NCBI GenBank assembly: GCA_900551095.1
Contig: URUJ01000010.1
Coordinates: 1-52,428 of the forward strand
Direction: 5' to 3'
DNA length: 52,428 nt
Source of the DNA: an uncultured Anaerococcus sp.
Lineage (GTDB): Bacteria; Bacillota; Clostridia; Tissierellales; Peptoniphilaceae
Under the pieces are notes generated by a model. It searched no databases. It worked only from the letters and a program-made list of their open reading frames with translations, and was not told the DNA's origin. Made by a program: the position numbers and the translations under genes. Below, in pieces: positions 8,214-15,936 of the stretch (the first letter of the stretch is position 1; each line of letters begins with the position of its first letter).

Positions 8214-9647
8214 ATGAGTAAAAAAAATATAGGAGCAGCATTATCAGTAATAGCTGCATCAGCAGTTGTTGCTACAGCATATGCTACTACTGTAACAGAT
8301 CTAGAAAATGATAAAAATACAAATTCATTAATTTCTGAAGAGGACAAAGAAGTTGATTCTTCTTATTCTTTTGTAAAATCAGATTATACAAAAGAAGTTA
8401 AAAATACAAAGATTGCTGGCAAACAAAGAGATGCCAAGAAAGCAAGCCAAGAAATCAAAAGAAATATAGTTATAGAAAATACAGCTAAGACACTTGTTAA
8501 AAAACAAGTTGTTGAGGCAAAGAAAATAGCTGAAGAAAAATTAGCAGAAGAGATTGTTGAAGAAGCTACTATTGTAAATGCTAAAGAAGAGCAAGAAGTA
8601 GCAGTAGAAGATAACGAAAATGAAGTTGTTTCTTATAGCGATGAAAACTTAGACAAAGCTATAGAAGAAAAAGCTCAAGAAGAAGTTCAAGACGTAGTTA
8701 GCTATGATGACGCAAAACTTGACGAAGAAACTACATACGAAGCCAAAGCAGATGTGGTAGCCCTAGAGGATGAGGAAGTTGTAGAAAATACTCAACAAGC
8801 ACCAGTAATGGCTGAAGAAGCTTCTAATACAGTAAAAGAAGCCCCAGTTATTTCTGAAAAATATGTAAATACAGCTTCTCTAAACATTAGAGCATCAAAA
8901 GACGCTACTTCTACATCAAATATAGTTAGAACTATCAAAGCTGGAGATAAACTAGTAGGTCATGTTGATGGAGAATGGTTTGTAACAAACGAAGGTTATA
9001 TCAGTTTTAGTTATCTTGCAAATAATTATCCACAAGATTTAGTTAATCAAATAAAAGCTGAAGAAGAGGCAAAAGCACAAGCTGAAGCCAAAGCTTTAAA
9101 AGAAGCCGAAGAAAAAAGACTTGCTGAAGAAGCAAGAAAGGCTGAGGAAGCTAAAATAGCTGAAGAGAAAAAAGCTCAAGAAGAAGCTAATAAACAACAA
9201 GTTAAACAAACTGTACAAGCAACTGAACAAGTTGTAGAAGAACAAGCTATAAATTATCAAGCACCAGTAAGCCAAGGAGCACAAGGTGCAGTTAATGCTG
9301 CTAGTCAATTTGTTGGATATTCTTATGTATGGGGAGCATCAGATCCTAATGTAGGATTTGACTGTTCAGGTCTTACATCATATGCATATAGACAAGTAGG
9401 AATTAACCTACCACACAATTCTGCAGCTCAATTTAACAATGGATATGCTGTAGATACAAATAATCTTAAACCAGGAGATCTTGTATTCTTCTCATTTGGT
9501 GGCGGAGGAATTGATCACGTGGGTATGATAACAGGATCAGACGGATCTTTCATCCACGCATCAACACCACAAACAGGCGTTAGATATGATAATATCTTTA
9601 ATGGATCTTTCCAAACAGCCTTCAGAGGAGCTAGAAGAATATATTAA
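8214..9647 (+). CDS. Secreted SH3b - NlpC/P60 peptidoglycan endopeptidase
   Basis: 477 residues. A signal peptide ends near residue 24 (AYA|TTV). A charged, Lys/Glu/Ala-rich region to about 220 contains a short internal duplication (EVVSYSDENLDK and DVVSYDDAKLDE). An SH3b wall-binding domain lies at about 221-275 (YVNTASLNIRAS; GEWFVTNEGYISFSYL). A second Ala/Glu/Lys-rich helical stretch follows at about 280-345, then NlpC/P60 to the end. The catalytic triad is visible as Cys384 (FDCSG), His435 (IDHVG) and His448 (FIHAS). It should cleave stem peptides of peptidoglycan during growth or separation. Monocistronic, with its own strong promoter and terminator. Confidence 0.93.
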   Translation: MSKKNIGAALSVIAASAVVATAYATTVTDLENDKNTNSLISEEDKEVDSSYSFVKSDYTKEVKNTKIAGKQRDAKKASQEIKRNIVIENTAKTLVKKQVVEAKKIAEEKLAEEIVEEATIVNAKEEQEVAVEDNENEVVSYSDENLDKAIEEKAQEEVQDVVSYDDAKLDEETTYEAKADVVALEDEEVVENTQQAPVMAEEASNTVKEAPVISEKYVNTASLNIRASKDATSTSNIVRTIKAGDKLVGHVDGEWFVTNEGYISFSYLANNYPQDLVNQIKAEEEAKAQAEAKALKEAEEKRLAEEARKAEEAKIAEEKKAQEEANKQQVKQTVQATEQVVEEQAINYQAPVSQGAQGAVNAASQFVGYSYVWGASDPNVGFDCSGLTSYAYRQVGINLPHNSAAQFNNGYAVDTNNLKPGDLVFFSFGGGGIDHVGMITGSDGSFIHASTPQTGVRYDNIFNGSFQTAFRGARRIY

Positions 9648-9659
9648 ATATATAAAACC

Positions 9660-9690
9660 ATGCCCAGGGCAAAAGCTGTGGGCATTTTTT
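9660..9690 (+). terminator. Intrinsic terminator after the NlpC/P60 gene
   Basis: ATGCCCA at 9660-9666 pairs with TGGGCAT at 9679-9685, followed by six T. It lies between the NlpC stop and the folD-like start at 9703, ruling out the longer folD reading frame as the true start. Confidence 0.85.
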
Positions 9691-9702
9691 ATTAGGGAAA
9701 AT

Positions 9703-10488
9703 ATGGAAAATCTAACTACAAAATACATAAAACAAAATATAACAGAAAAGCTAAATAATCATAAATTTGATAATAAAATTCTTCTTTTAAGCAAAAATCC
9801 AAATAAAGAAGTTGATCACTATAAAAATGTTATTATTAAAAGGTGCAAAGAATTTAAAATAGAATATATTGATAAGATTTTCAATGAGGAAAGTCAGGAA
9901 GAAATACTAAAATACATAAATTCTTTTGACAAAAAAGATGGTTTTATAATCCTATCACCTTTTGGAGATAAGGAAGATTTAACCTTACTTAAAGAAAAAA
10001 TAAGCATTAAAGACCTGGACTCATTTACTTATAGGAGTCTAGGAAAGATTTTTGATGGAGATAAAAGTGCACTTCCTGCTACATCAAGGGCTGTGGTAAG
10101 TTTTATGGACGGTGAGGGAATTGATTACAAAGGCAAACGAGTAGTTATAGCCAACAATACAAACATAATTGGAAGACCCTTAGCCACATATCTAGCTGCG
10201 AAAAGAGCTTCTGTTACAGTAATAAATAGCTTGACCACAAATCCTAAAGAACTAATACAAAATTCTGATATTTTTATATCAGCTATAGGGAAAGCAAGTT
10301 TTTATGATAAAAGCTACTTTAAAAATGATCAGCTTTTAATAGACGTTGGAACTTCCTACATAAATGGTAAGATAATAGGTGATATAGATGTTGATTCAAT
10401 TTCAAAGCTAGATGTAAAATATCTAGGGAGTAAAAATGGTATTGGATCAATTACAACGATAACTTTAGTGGAAGGACTTGTATATTAA
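9703..10488 (+). CDS. FolD-like methylene-THF dehydrogenase/cyclohydrolase family protein, divergent
   Basis: 261 residues counted from the ATG at 9703; usual FolD is about 285. The NAD(P)-binding half is recognisable (GKRVVIANNTNIIGRPLATY, ISAIGKASF, LIDVGTSYINGKIIGDIDV). Catalytic motifs look altered compared with FolD as I recall it. In the YxxxK motif Tyr40 is kept but Ile44 replaces the cyclohydrolase Lys. VQLPLP reads ILSPFG, KDVDGF reads KDLDSF, PCTPKG reads PATSRA, and PGGVGPMT reads KNGIGSITT. It may be a one-activity or repurposed enzyme of one-carbon metabolism. A longer frame from 9586 runs through a terminator and is rejected. It overlaps the next gene by one base (TAATG). Confidence 0.75.
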   Translation: MENLTTKYIKQNITEKLNNHKFDNKILLLSKNPNKEVDHYKNVIIKRCKEFKIEYIDKIFNEESQEEILKYINSFDKKDGFIILSPFGDKEDLTLLKEKISIKDLDSFTYRSLGKIFDGDKSALPATSRAVVSFMDGEGIDYKGKRVVIANNTNIIGRPLATYLAAKRASVTVINSLTTNPKELIQNSDIFISAIGKASFYDKSYFKNDQLLIDVGTSYINGKIIGDIDVDSISKLDVKYLGSKNGIGSITTITLVEGLVY

Positions 10489-11480
10489 TGCCTATAGTAA
10501 ATAATGAAATAGATTTAAAAAGATATAATGATTTTGTGAGAAGTTCAGAGTACGCACGTCCTATGCAAGATACAAATTGGTCAAAAATTAAAAATAATTG
10601 GACTCATGACTATGTATATTTGGAAGAAAATAAACAAATAATTGCAGCAATGTCTGTTATCGGTATAAAAAACACCAATGGCAAACATTTCTTATATGCT
10701 CCTAGAGGACCTGTATGTGATTTTAAGGATACAAAGCTTGTAGAGGCTTTAATAAAAGAAGCGGAGCCTTTAAAGGATAAATATGATGCCTTCTTATTAA
10801 GAATGGATCCGGAGCTTAATTTTGACGAAAAATTGGTATATGATTACAGAAAACTTGGCTATGATTTTAGATCAGTAGGTCTTGATACTCATTCATTTAC
10901 TCAACCAAGATATAATATGATAATTGATTTAACAATTCATGATGAGGATGGAATTTTTGAAAGTTTTTCATCTAAGGGCAGATATAATGTTAGAAAATCA
11001 ATTAGATCTGGTATTAAAACCGTAAATAAAACTGACGAAGAAAGCCTAGATATATTTTATGAGCTTACAAAAATAATGGCAGAAAGACAAGAAATAGGTC
11101 ATAGGCCAAAAGATTATTATGAAAGGTTGATAAAATATTTAGGTGGAGAAATTTTTGTATCCTATTTTGATGATAAGCCATTATCAGCATCGCTTTTAAT
11201 TCCTTATGGCAAAAAAGTTTACTATCTCTATGCTGCAAGCTCAAATGAAATGAGAAATAAGATGCCAAATTATAATATGATTTGGGAAGAGATAAAGTGG
11301 GCAATAGCAAATGGGTATGATTATTTAGACCTTGGTGGTACTTTTAGCCTAGATACAAATGACGGACTTTACAGATTCAAACAAGCATTTTGTTATCCTG
11401 ATAAGTACTCTAACTTTATTGGTGAATTAGATGTGGTCTATGATAGAGAAAAGTACGAAAGGTTTTTAATAACTAAATAA
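10488..11480 (+). CDS. FemAB-family peptidoglycan bridge aminoacyltransferase
   Basis: 330 residues, tandem GNAT-fold FemA/FemX family. It uses aminoacyl-tRNA to add residues to the interpeptide bridge of lipid II at the inner face of the membrane. Visible blocks are FLYAPRGPVCDF, FSSKGRYNVRKSIRSGIK, LSASLLIPYGKKVYYLYAAS and the C-terminal WAIANGYDYLDLGGTF...GLYRFKQAF. There is no inserted coiled-coil arm as in FemA, so it is nearer to FemX/MurM. Which amino acid is added is not deducible. Coupled to the folD-like gene by TAATG. Confidence 0.88.
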   Translation: MPIVNNEIDLKRYNDFVRSSEYARPMQDTNWSKIKNNWTHDYVYLEENKQIIAAMSVIGIKNTNGKHFLYAPRGPVCDFKDTKLVEALIKEAEPLKDKYDAFLLRMDPELNFDEKLVYDYRKLGYDFRSVGLDTHSFTQPRYNMIIDLTIHDEDGIFESFSSKGRYNVRKSIRSGIKTVNKTDEESLDIFYELTKIMAERQEIGHRPKDYYERLIKYLGGEIFVSYFDDKPLSASLLIPYGKKVYYLYAASSNEMRNKMPNYNMIWEEIKWAIANGYDYLDLGGTFSLDTNDGLYRFKQAFCYPDKYSNFIGELDVVYDREKYERFLITK

Positions 11481-11483
11481 ATG

Positions 11484-11535
11484 AAAAAAATTAGGAGCTG
11501 TTGCGATTTATTCATTCGTAAGCAGCTCCTTTAAC
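11484..11535. terminator. Bidirectional terminator between the FemAB and tpx genes
   Basis: AGGAGCTG (11493-11500) pairs with CAGCTCCT (11523-11530), with a GCG/CGT extension inside. The + strand continues into TTTAA, and the - strand into a long T run (the A run at 11484-11490). It serves both convergent genes. Confidence 0.8.
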
Positions 11536-12048
11536 TTATTTATCTAATTCTTTTGCGACATTTATTGCTTGTTCATATTCTGGAAGATCTGTGTTTTGTT
11601 TTAGATATTGAACATATTTAATGGTGTTATCCTTATCTACCACAAAAACTGAACGGTTTAATAGTTTGAGTTCCTCAATTAATGTTGCATATTTACTAGA
11701 GAAATCTCTTTGGTTATAGTCTGAAACAAACTTGATTTTATCAGTTTTCTTATTTGCTTTAAATCTACTTTGCGCAAAAGGAAGGTCATTTGAGATTGTT
11801 ACTACGATTACATTTTCTGAGAAAAGTTCGGTAGCCTTTTGAAACATCTTGGTTTGAAGTTCACATACATCAGTATCTAGTGATGGTACTACAGATAAAA
11901 TCTTTACCTTTCCTTCTTCTTCATTATAAAAATTATATGGTGTTAAATCCATCTTATCGGAATTAAAATCTGGAGCGATATCGCCGACTTTTAGTTCTTC
12001 TCCAAGTACAGTTATATCAACTGTACCAAATTTACCTTTTCTTGACAT
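11536..12048 (-). CDS. tpx: Thiol peroxidase (atypical 2-Cys family), single cysteine
   Basis: 170 residues, Tpx family of peroxiredoxins, reducing hydroperoxides in the cytoplasm. The peroxidatic Cys62 is in VPSLDTDVCELQT. The resolving cysteine, normally in LPFAQSRFC, is replaced: the protein reads LPFAQSRFKAN (Lys97) and has no other Cys. It must therefore be reduced by an external thiol if active. Ribosome site AAGGAG lies before the ATG at 12048. It has its own promoter and shares a terminator with the FemAB gene. Confidence 0.93.
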   Translation of the reverse strand: MSRKGKFGTVDITVLGEELKVGDIAPDFNSDKMDLTPYNFYNEEEGKVKILSVVPSLDTDVCELQTKMFQKATELFSENVIVVTISNDLPFAQSRFKANKKTDKIKFVSDYNQRDFSSKYATLIEELKLLNRSVFVVDKDNTIKYVQYLKQNTDLPEYEQAINVAKELDK

Positions 12049-12089
12049 TTTTATCTCCTTATAGCTATTCGCATTCTCCTCTTTTTTAT

Positions 12090-12118
12090 ATTCTATAACA
12101 AATTTTAATTTAAATCAA
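12090..12118 (-). promoter_or_regulatory. Predicted tpx promoter
   Basis: On the reverse strand TTGATT, 17 bases, TAGAAT. The predicted leader is about 35 bases. Confidence 0.6.
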
Positions 12119-12149
12119 TTATTTATAAAAATAATTACTTTAGGAGATA

Positions 12150-12178
12150 TTGTAAATAAGGCAAAGTTGGGGTATAAT
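12150..12178 (+). promoter_or_regulatory. Predicted rplY promoter
   Basis: TTGTAA, 17 bases, TATAAT. The start near 12185 leaves a short leader with AAGGAGG before the ATG at 12208. Confidence 0.7.
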
Positions 12179-12207
12179 TAGCTAGTATGAATAAATAAGG
12201 AGGCAAA

Positions 12208-12858
12208 ATGGCTAAAATAGTTTTACAAGCAGACAAAAGAGAAGCTACTGGTAAAAACCAAGTTAAAAAACTTAGAAATAATGAATTAATTCCAGGAGTT
12301 ATCTATGCTAAAAATCAAGAAAATGTAAATGTTCAATTTACAGCTAGAGATTTTGAAAAAGTACTTAGACAAGCTGGAACATCTACTATTATAACATTAG
12401 ACATCGATGGCGAAGGCAAGGAAGTTCTTATAAAGGATTTTGATAGTCATCCATATAAAAACCAGTTTTTACACGTTGATTTCCAAGCAATCGACCAAAA
12501 TGAAACAATCAGAGTTACAGTTCCTGTTGTTTTATTAAATAGAGATGATATGGAAGTTGTTGAAGGTGTACTTGTACAAAACCTTGATGATGTTGAAGTA
12601 GAATGTCTTCCAAAATACATCCCACAAACTGCTGATGTTGACGTTAAAGAAATGCAAATCGGTGATAACAAAACAATTGCTGATCTTGATATCTTCTCTA
12701 ATGAGAATATAACAATTCTTGCTGAAGAAGACGAAGTAGTATGCTCACTACAAGAAGTTTCTGAAGAAGAAATTATTGATGAAGATGCTGAAGCGGCTGA
12801 TGCAGCAGATGTACCAACAGTTGATGAAACAGAAGAAGACGAAGAAGAAGCTGAATAA
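12208..12858 (+). CDS. rplY: 50S ribosomal protein L25 / general stress protein Ctc
   Basis: 216 residues, the long (CTC/TL5) form. The N-terminal L25 domain binds 5S rRNA (REATGKNQVKKLRNNELIPG, then HPYKNQFLHVDFQ) and a C-terminal beta domain follows (VEVECLPKYIPQTADVDV). It ends in about 35 acidic residues. L25 stabilises the 5S rRNA on the large subunit. Monocistronic, between its own promoter and terminator. Confidence 0.96.
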   Translation: MAKIVLQADKREATGKNQVKKLRNNELIPGVIYAKNQENVNVQFTARDFEKVLRQAGTSTIITLDIDGEGKEVLIKDFDSHPYKNQFLHVDFQAIDQNETIRVTVPVVLLNRDDMEVVEGVLVQNLDDVEVECLPKYIPQTADVDVKEMQIGDNKTIADLDIFSNENITILAEEDEVVCSLQEVSEEEIIDEDAEAADAADVPTVDETEEDEEEAE

Positions 12859-12863
12859 TATTT

Positions 12864-12900
12864 AAAACCATTGGTCTTATTTGAAAGACGATGGTTTTTT
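12864..12900 (+). terminator. Intrinsic terminator after rplY
   Basis: AAAACCATTGGTCTT pairs imperfectly with AAGACGATGGTTTT, followed by further T. Stem of about 12 pairs with one bulge. Confidence 0.85.
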
Positions 12901-12930
12901 ATTTGTCTAGAAATCTATAAAATTATAAGC

Positions 12931-12960
12931 TAGACTTAAATATTAACTTTATAGTATAAT
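12931..12960 (+). promoter_or_regulatory. Predicted tmk promoter, leaderless
   Basis: TAGACT, 18 bases, TATAAT (12955-12960). Only six bases separate the -10 box from the ATG at 12967, so the start of transcription should fall on the start codon itself. The -35 box is weak. Confidence 0.55.
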
Positions 12961-12966
12961 AAATAT

Positions 12967-13590
12967 ATGGATGGTAAATTTATAGTTTTTGAAGGTCCTG
13001 ATGGGTCTGGAAAAACAACAATAATAAAACAAGTTAAAACGCTACTAGAAGATAAAGACTATGCTATAAGCTACTATAGAGAACCAGGCGGCACTAAAAT
13101 ATCCGAAAAAATAAGGTCTATAATAATCGATAATGATAACGATATGATGGATGCAAAAACCGAGGCTCTTTTGTTTGCTTCATCAAGAGCTCAGCTTGTG
13201 GCAGAGAAAATAATCCCAGATCTTAAGGCGGGGAAAATAGTCATTTGTGACAGGTTCGTAATGTCTTCGTTGTTGTACCAAGGGCTTGGAAGGTCACTAG
13301 GTATAGACAATGTAAAAATAATAAATGATTTTGCAACTGGAGGACTTAAGCCGGATTTAACTTTATTTTTTAATATAGATTATAAAACTGCGCTAGAAAG
13401 GAAAAGAGCTAATTTTTCGCCAGATAGGTTAGAAAATGAAGATTTTTCTTTCCACAAAACTATTTTTGATGGATATTTAAAAATGGCAGATTTATATAAG
13501 GACGAAATCATAAAAGTCAATGCAAGAAAATCTATAGAAGATTTAACAGAGGATGTAATTAATATCATATATACATTATTGGAGGATTAA
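12967..13590 (+). CDS. tmk: Thymidylate kinase
   Basis: 207 residues, full length. It phosphorylates dTMP to dTDP. The P-loop FEGPDGSGKTT is at residues 8-18, the DRF motif in ICDRFVMSSLLYQG, and the LID region near the RANFSPDRLE segment. The start is fixed by homology (MDGKFIVFEG). No ribosome site precedes it and a consensus -10 box lies six bases upstream, so the mRNA is probably leaderless. Heads the tmk-darA-holB-ricT cluster, a classical Firmicutes arrangement. Confidence 0.96.
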   Translation: MDGKFIVFEGPDGSGKTTIIKQVKTLLEDKDYAISYYREPGGTKISEKIRSIIIDNDNDMMDAKTEALLFASSRAQLVAEKIIPDLKAGKIVICDRFVMSSLLYQGLGRSLGIDNVKIINDFATGGLKPDLTLFFNIDYKTALERKRANFSPDRLENEDFSFHKTIFDGYLKMADLYKDEIIKVNARKSIEDLTEDVINIIYTLLED

Positions 13591-13591
13591 G

Positions 13592-13921
13592 ATGAAATTA
13601 TTAGTTGCAATAGTTCAAGATGCAGATGTTAATTTTTTAATAGATGCTCTTACTGAAGAAGGTTATAGGATAACAAAATTATCTACAACAGGTGGATTTC
13701 TTAAAAAGGGCAACACTACTCTCTTAATAGGTGTGGAGGAAGTTAAACTTGACGAAGTTCTGGCTATAATTGAGAAAAACTGTAAAAAAAGAAACACAAC
13801 TACAACTATAATAAATCCTACAGGAGAAAGTTCTTTAATAAGCTCTACAGTCCCTATAGAAATAAGTGTTGGTGGAGCTACTATTTTCATAATTGATGTT
13901 GAACGTTATATCCAATTATGA
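13592..13921 (+). CDS. darA: Cyclic-di-AMP receptor, PII-like
   Basis: 109 residues, the YaaQ/DarA/PstA family of trimeric PII-like proteins that bind cyclic di-AMP. Recognised by MKLLVAIVQDADVNFLIDAL, KLSTTGGFLKKGNTTLLIG and the C-terminal VGGATIFIIDVERY. The downstream effector is unknown. Its location next to tmk and holB is conserved in Firmicutes. The GGAGGA ribosome site lies in the end of tmk; the stop overlaps the holB start by four bases (ATGA). Confidence 0.93.
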   Translation: MKLLVAIVQDADVNFLIDALTEEGYRITKLSTTGGFLKKGNTTLLIGVEEVKLDEVLAIIEKNCKKRNTTTTIINPTGESSLISSTVPIEISVGGATIFIIDVERYIQL

Positions 13922-14706
13922 GTTTTATAGATAGTCAGCTAGAAAATAATAGCCTATCTAATGCTTATATTATCGAGGGAGAGGATATATCATATAATCT
14001 CACTTATGCAAAAGATTTTGCCAAAAAAGTATTTGCCTCCTTTGGTATAAATGCGAATTTAGAAACTAATCCAGACATAGAGATAATAGATAAGGAAATA
14101 ATAGATATAAAAACTATTAGAAGCCTTATCAAGGATATGGTAATAAGGCCAGTAAATAATAAGATAAAAATATATATTATCCACAATGCTCAAAATTTGA
14201 GAGTTGAAGCAGCCAATGCTATGTTAAAAAGCCTTGAGGAATTAAAATCTTATAGTTTAATAATTTTTACTGTAGATAATAGTGGGAAAATTATTCCTAC
14301 TATTAGGTCAAGGTGTCAAATTATTGCTTTAAATACCAAAAATAGCAATCTTGACATAGATATAGACAGGCTATCTGAAATTTTTTCAAAAGTCTTATCT
14401 GGTGATTTAGATGCCTTTTATAAAGAAAAAGATTATCTATTGTCATTTAAAGAAGATAAAAAAAGTCTTATTGAAGGGCTCATAAAAATTTTATCAGATA
14501 TAATTGACAGTAAGTATTTAGGAAAAAATTTATTAACAAGTTATGGTTATAACATTGAGAGTTTAACTAGACTTAGTTTATCCAGTATAGAAAGACTCCT
14601 TGAAAAACTTGAGATAATATTGGGTTCTTTTAGAAATAATATAAATTTTGAACTTAGTGTGGAAAATATTTTTTTAAACATATATAAAGAAGGTAGGCAA
14701 AGTTAA
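13918..14706 (+). CDS. holB: DNA polymerase III delta' subunit (clamp loader)
   Basis: 262 residues, short for delta' (about 320). It is part of the clamp loader that places the beta ring on DNA. The family core is present: LSNAYIIEG at the start, IYIIHNAQNLRVEAANAMLK (sensor region), LEEL and IRSRCQII. There is no Walker A motif and no zinc-ribbon cysteines, as expected for a non-catalytic delta'-type subunit. Overlaps darA by four bases and ricT by one. Confidence 0.88.
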   Translation: MSFIDSQLENNSLSNAYIIEGEDISYNLTYAKDFAKKVFASFGINANLETNPDIEIIDKEIIDIKTIRSLIKDMVIRPVNNKIKIYIIHNAQNLRVEAANAMLKSLEELKSYSLIIFTVDNSGKIIPTIRSRCQIIALNTKNSNLDIDIDRLSEIFSKVLSGDLDAFYKEKDYLLSFKEDKKSLIEGLIKILSDIIDSKYLGKNLLTSYGYNIESLTRLSLSSIERLLEKLEIILGSFRNNINFELSVENIFLNIYKEGRQS

Positions 14707-15512
14707 TGAATGTTGTTGGTATAAGATTTAAAGATGCGGGTAAGATTTATTATTTTTCCGCTAATAATTTAACTCTGAATTTTAAAGATAAGGTGATTGT
14801 TGAAAGTTCTAATGGACTTGAACTAGCAGAAATTGCCCTAGCTAATATAGATATAGATGAAGGTAAGTTTGATAAAACTCTCTTGCCAGTCATTAGAAAA
14901 GCAACAGACCGTGATTTAAATATTTATGAAGAAAATCAAAAAGATGCAAAAGAGGCAATGGAAATTGCCCAAGACAAAGCTGATTACTATAAACTTAATA
15001 TGAAAATTGTAGGAAGTGAATTTAGCTTCGATAGGACAAAAATTACATTTTACTTCACAGCTGATAAAAGAGTTGATTTTAGATCTCTTGTAAAAGATTT
15101 GGCATCTATATTTAAAAATAGAATCGAACTTAGACAGATTGGTGTAAGAGATCATGCTAAACTTAAGGGATTTCACGGTACTTGTGGGCAAAAATCTTGT
15201 TGCTCAAGATTTATGACTGATTTTTCTCCTCTATCAATAAAAATGGCGAAAGATCAAGGGATTACTTTAGATCCAGCAAAAATATCTGGAGTATGCGGTA
15301 GGCTAATGTGTTGTTTATCTTTCGAAGAGGACAATTATATTATGGCTAAAAAATCCATGCCAAAACCAGGTAGCAGGGTAGAGACAGAAGATGGGATTGG
15401 AGTAGTTATTTCTAATGATTACGTAAAAGAAATGTGTAAGGTTAGAGTGACTCATGAAGATAGTGAAATTGAAGAGTATTACAAGGCAAAAGATATAGTA
15501 AAATGTAAGTGA
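14706..15512 (+). CDS. ricT: PSP1 domain regulator of RNA maturation (RicT)
   Basis: 268 residues, PSP1/YaaT family. In Bacillus RicT acts with RicA and RicF to guide RNase Y; the complex binds iron-sulfur clusters. The cysteine-rich signature is clear: FHGTCGQKSCCSRFMTDFSP and GVCGRLMCCLSFEEDNY. The start ATG overlaps the holB stop by one base. It ends the tmk cluster. A perfect dyad follows the stop. Confidence 0.93.
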   Translation: MNVVGIRFKDAGKIYYFSANNLTLNFKDKVIVESSNGLELAEIALANIDIDEGKFDKTLLPVIRKATDRDLNIYEENQKDAKEAMEIAQDKADYYKLNMKIVGSEFSFDRTKITFYFTADKRVDFRSLVKDLASIFKNRIELRQIGVRDHAKLKGFHGTCGQKSCCSRFMTDFSPLSIKMAKDQGITLDPAKISGVCGRLMCCLSFEEDNYIMAKKSMPKPGSRVETEDGIGVVISNDYVKEMCKVRVTHEDSEIEEYYKAKDIVKCK

Positions 15513-15524
15513 TAACTGTTATCA
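15510..15524. repeat. Perfect dyad at the end of ricT
   Basis: TGATAAC, T, GTTATCA: a 7 bp dyad around one base that begins on the ricT stop codon. It has no T run and the loop is too small for a hairpin, so it looks more like a protein site than a terminator. Function unknown. Confidence 0.4.
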
Positions 15525-15578
15525 ATTTGAATAAATAATCAATAATAATCATATTTAGGTATAAAACTATAGGAATAG

Positions 15579-15607
15579 TTGACAGAAGATGAATATTGTT
15601 GTATACT
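15579..15607 (+). promoter_or_regulatory. Strong ferredoxin promoter
   Basis: TTGACA, 17 bases, TATACT: a near-consensus promoter. The leader is about 22 bases with AGGAGG before the ATG at 15636. Confidence 0.85.
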
Positions 15608-15635
15608 TATCATATAATAAATATAGGAGGAAATT

Positions 15636-15809
15636 ATGGCATATAAAATAGATGAAAATATTTGTATTTCTTGTGGATCATGTGAAGGTGAATGCCCAGT
15701 TGGAGCAATCTCACAAGGCGATGCAGCTTATGAAATTGATGCAGATGCTTGTATAGATTGTGGTTCTTGTGCAGCAGTTTGCCCAGTAGAAGCTATCGAT
15801 CAAGAATAA
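15636..15809 (+). CDS. 2[4Fe-4S] ferredoxin
   Basis: A 57-residue clostridial-type ferredoxin, a low-potential electron carrier of anaerobic metabolism. Two CxxCxxCxxxCP motifs are visible, ICISCGSCEGECPVGAI and CIDCGSCAAVCPVEAI, each binding one cluster with one Cys swapped between the halves. A near-consensus promoter, a strong ribosome site and a terminator show a highly expressed single gene. Likely partners (ferredoxin oxidoreductases, the NrdG and ScfB radical enzymes) are inferred, not shown. Confidence 0.97.
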   Translation: MAYKIDENICISCGSCEGECPVGAISQGDAAYEIDADACIDCGSCAAVCPVEAIDQE

Positions 15810-15825
15810 TTTAACTACATAAGAT

Positions 15826-15852
15826 AAAGGCCCCTACGGGGGTCTATTTTTT
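15826..15852 (+). terminator. Intrinsic terminator after ferredoxin
   Basis: AGGCCCC, loop TACG, GGGGTCT (one G-T pair), then ATTTTTT. Compact GC-rich stem. Confidence 0.9.
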
Positions 15853-15893
15853 ATCCAATATTTATTTTCATCTAGAAATATTAGAAATTTACA

Positions 15894-15921
15894 TTGTTAA
15901 AATCAAGGAATTTGATATAAT
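15894..15921 (+). promoter_or_regulatory. Predicted promoter of the membrane protein gene
   Basis: TTGTTA, 16 bases, TATAAT with an upstream TG (TGATATAAT), followed directly by a second TATAAT (15922-15927). The ATG at 15937 is 15 bases after the first box, so the leader would be about 9 bases and begin at the ribosome site TGGAGA. Confidence 0.5.
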
Positions 15922-15936
15922 TATAATGGAGATATT

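Noticed and set aside
9050..9250. Tandem DNA repeat in the NlpC gene
   Set aside because: The Ala/Glu/Lys pattern is at protein level; no regular DNA repeat unit is seen.
9586..9702. In-frame extension of the folD-like gene back into the NlpC gene
   Set aside because: It runs through the NlpC stop region and a clear terminator; homology begins at the ATG at 9703.
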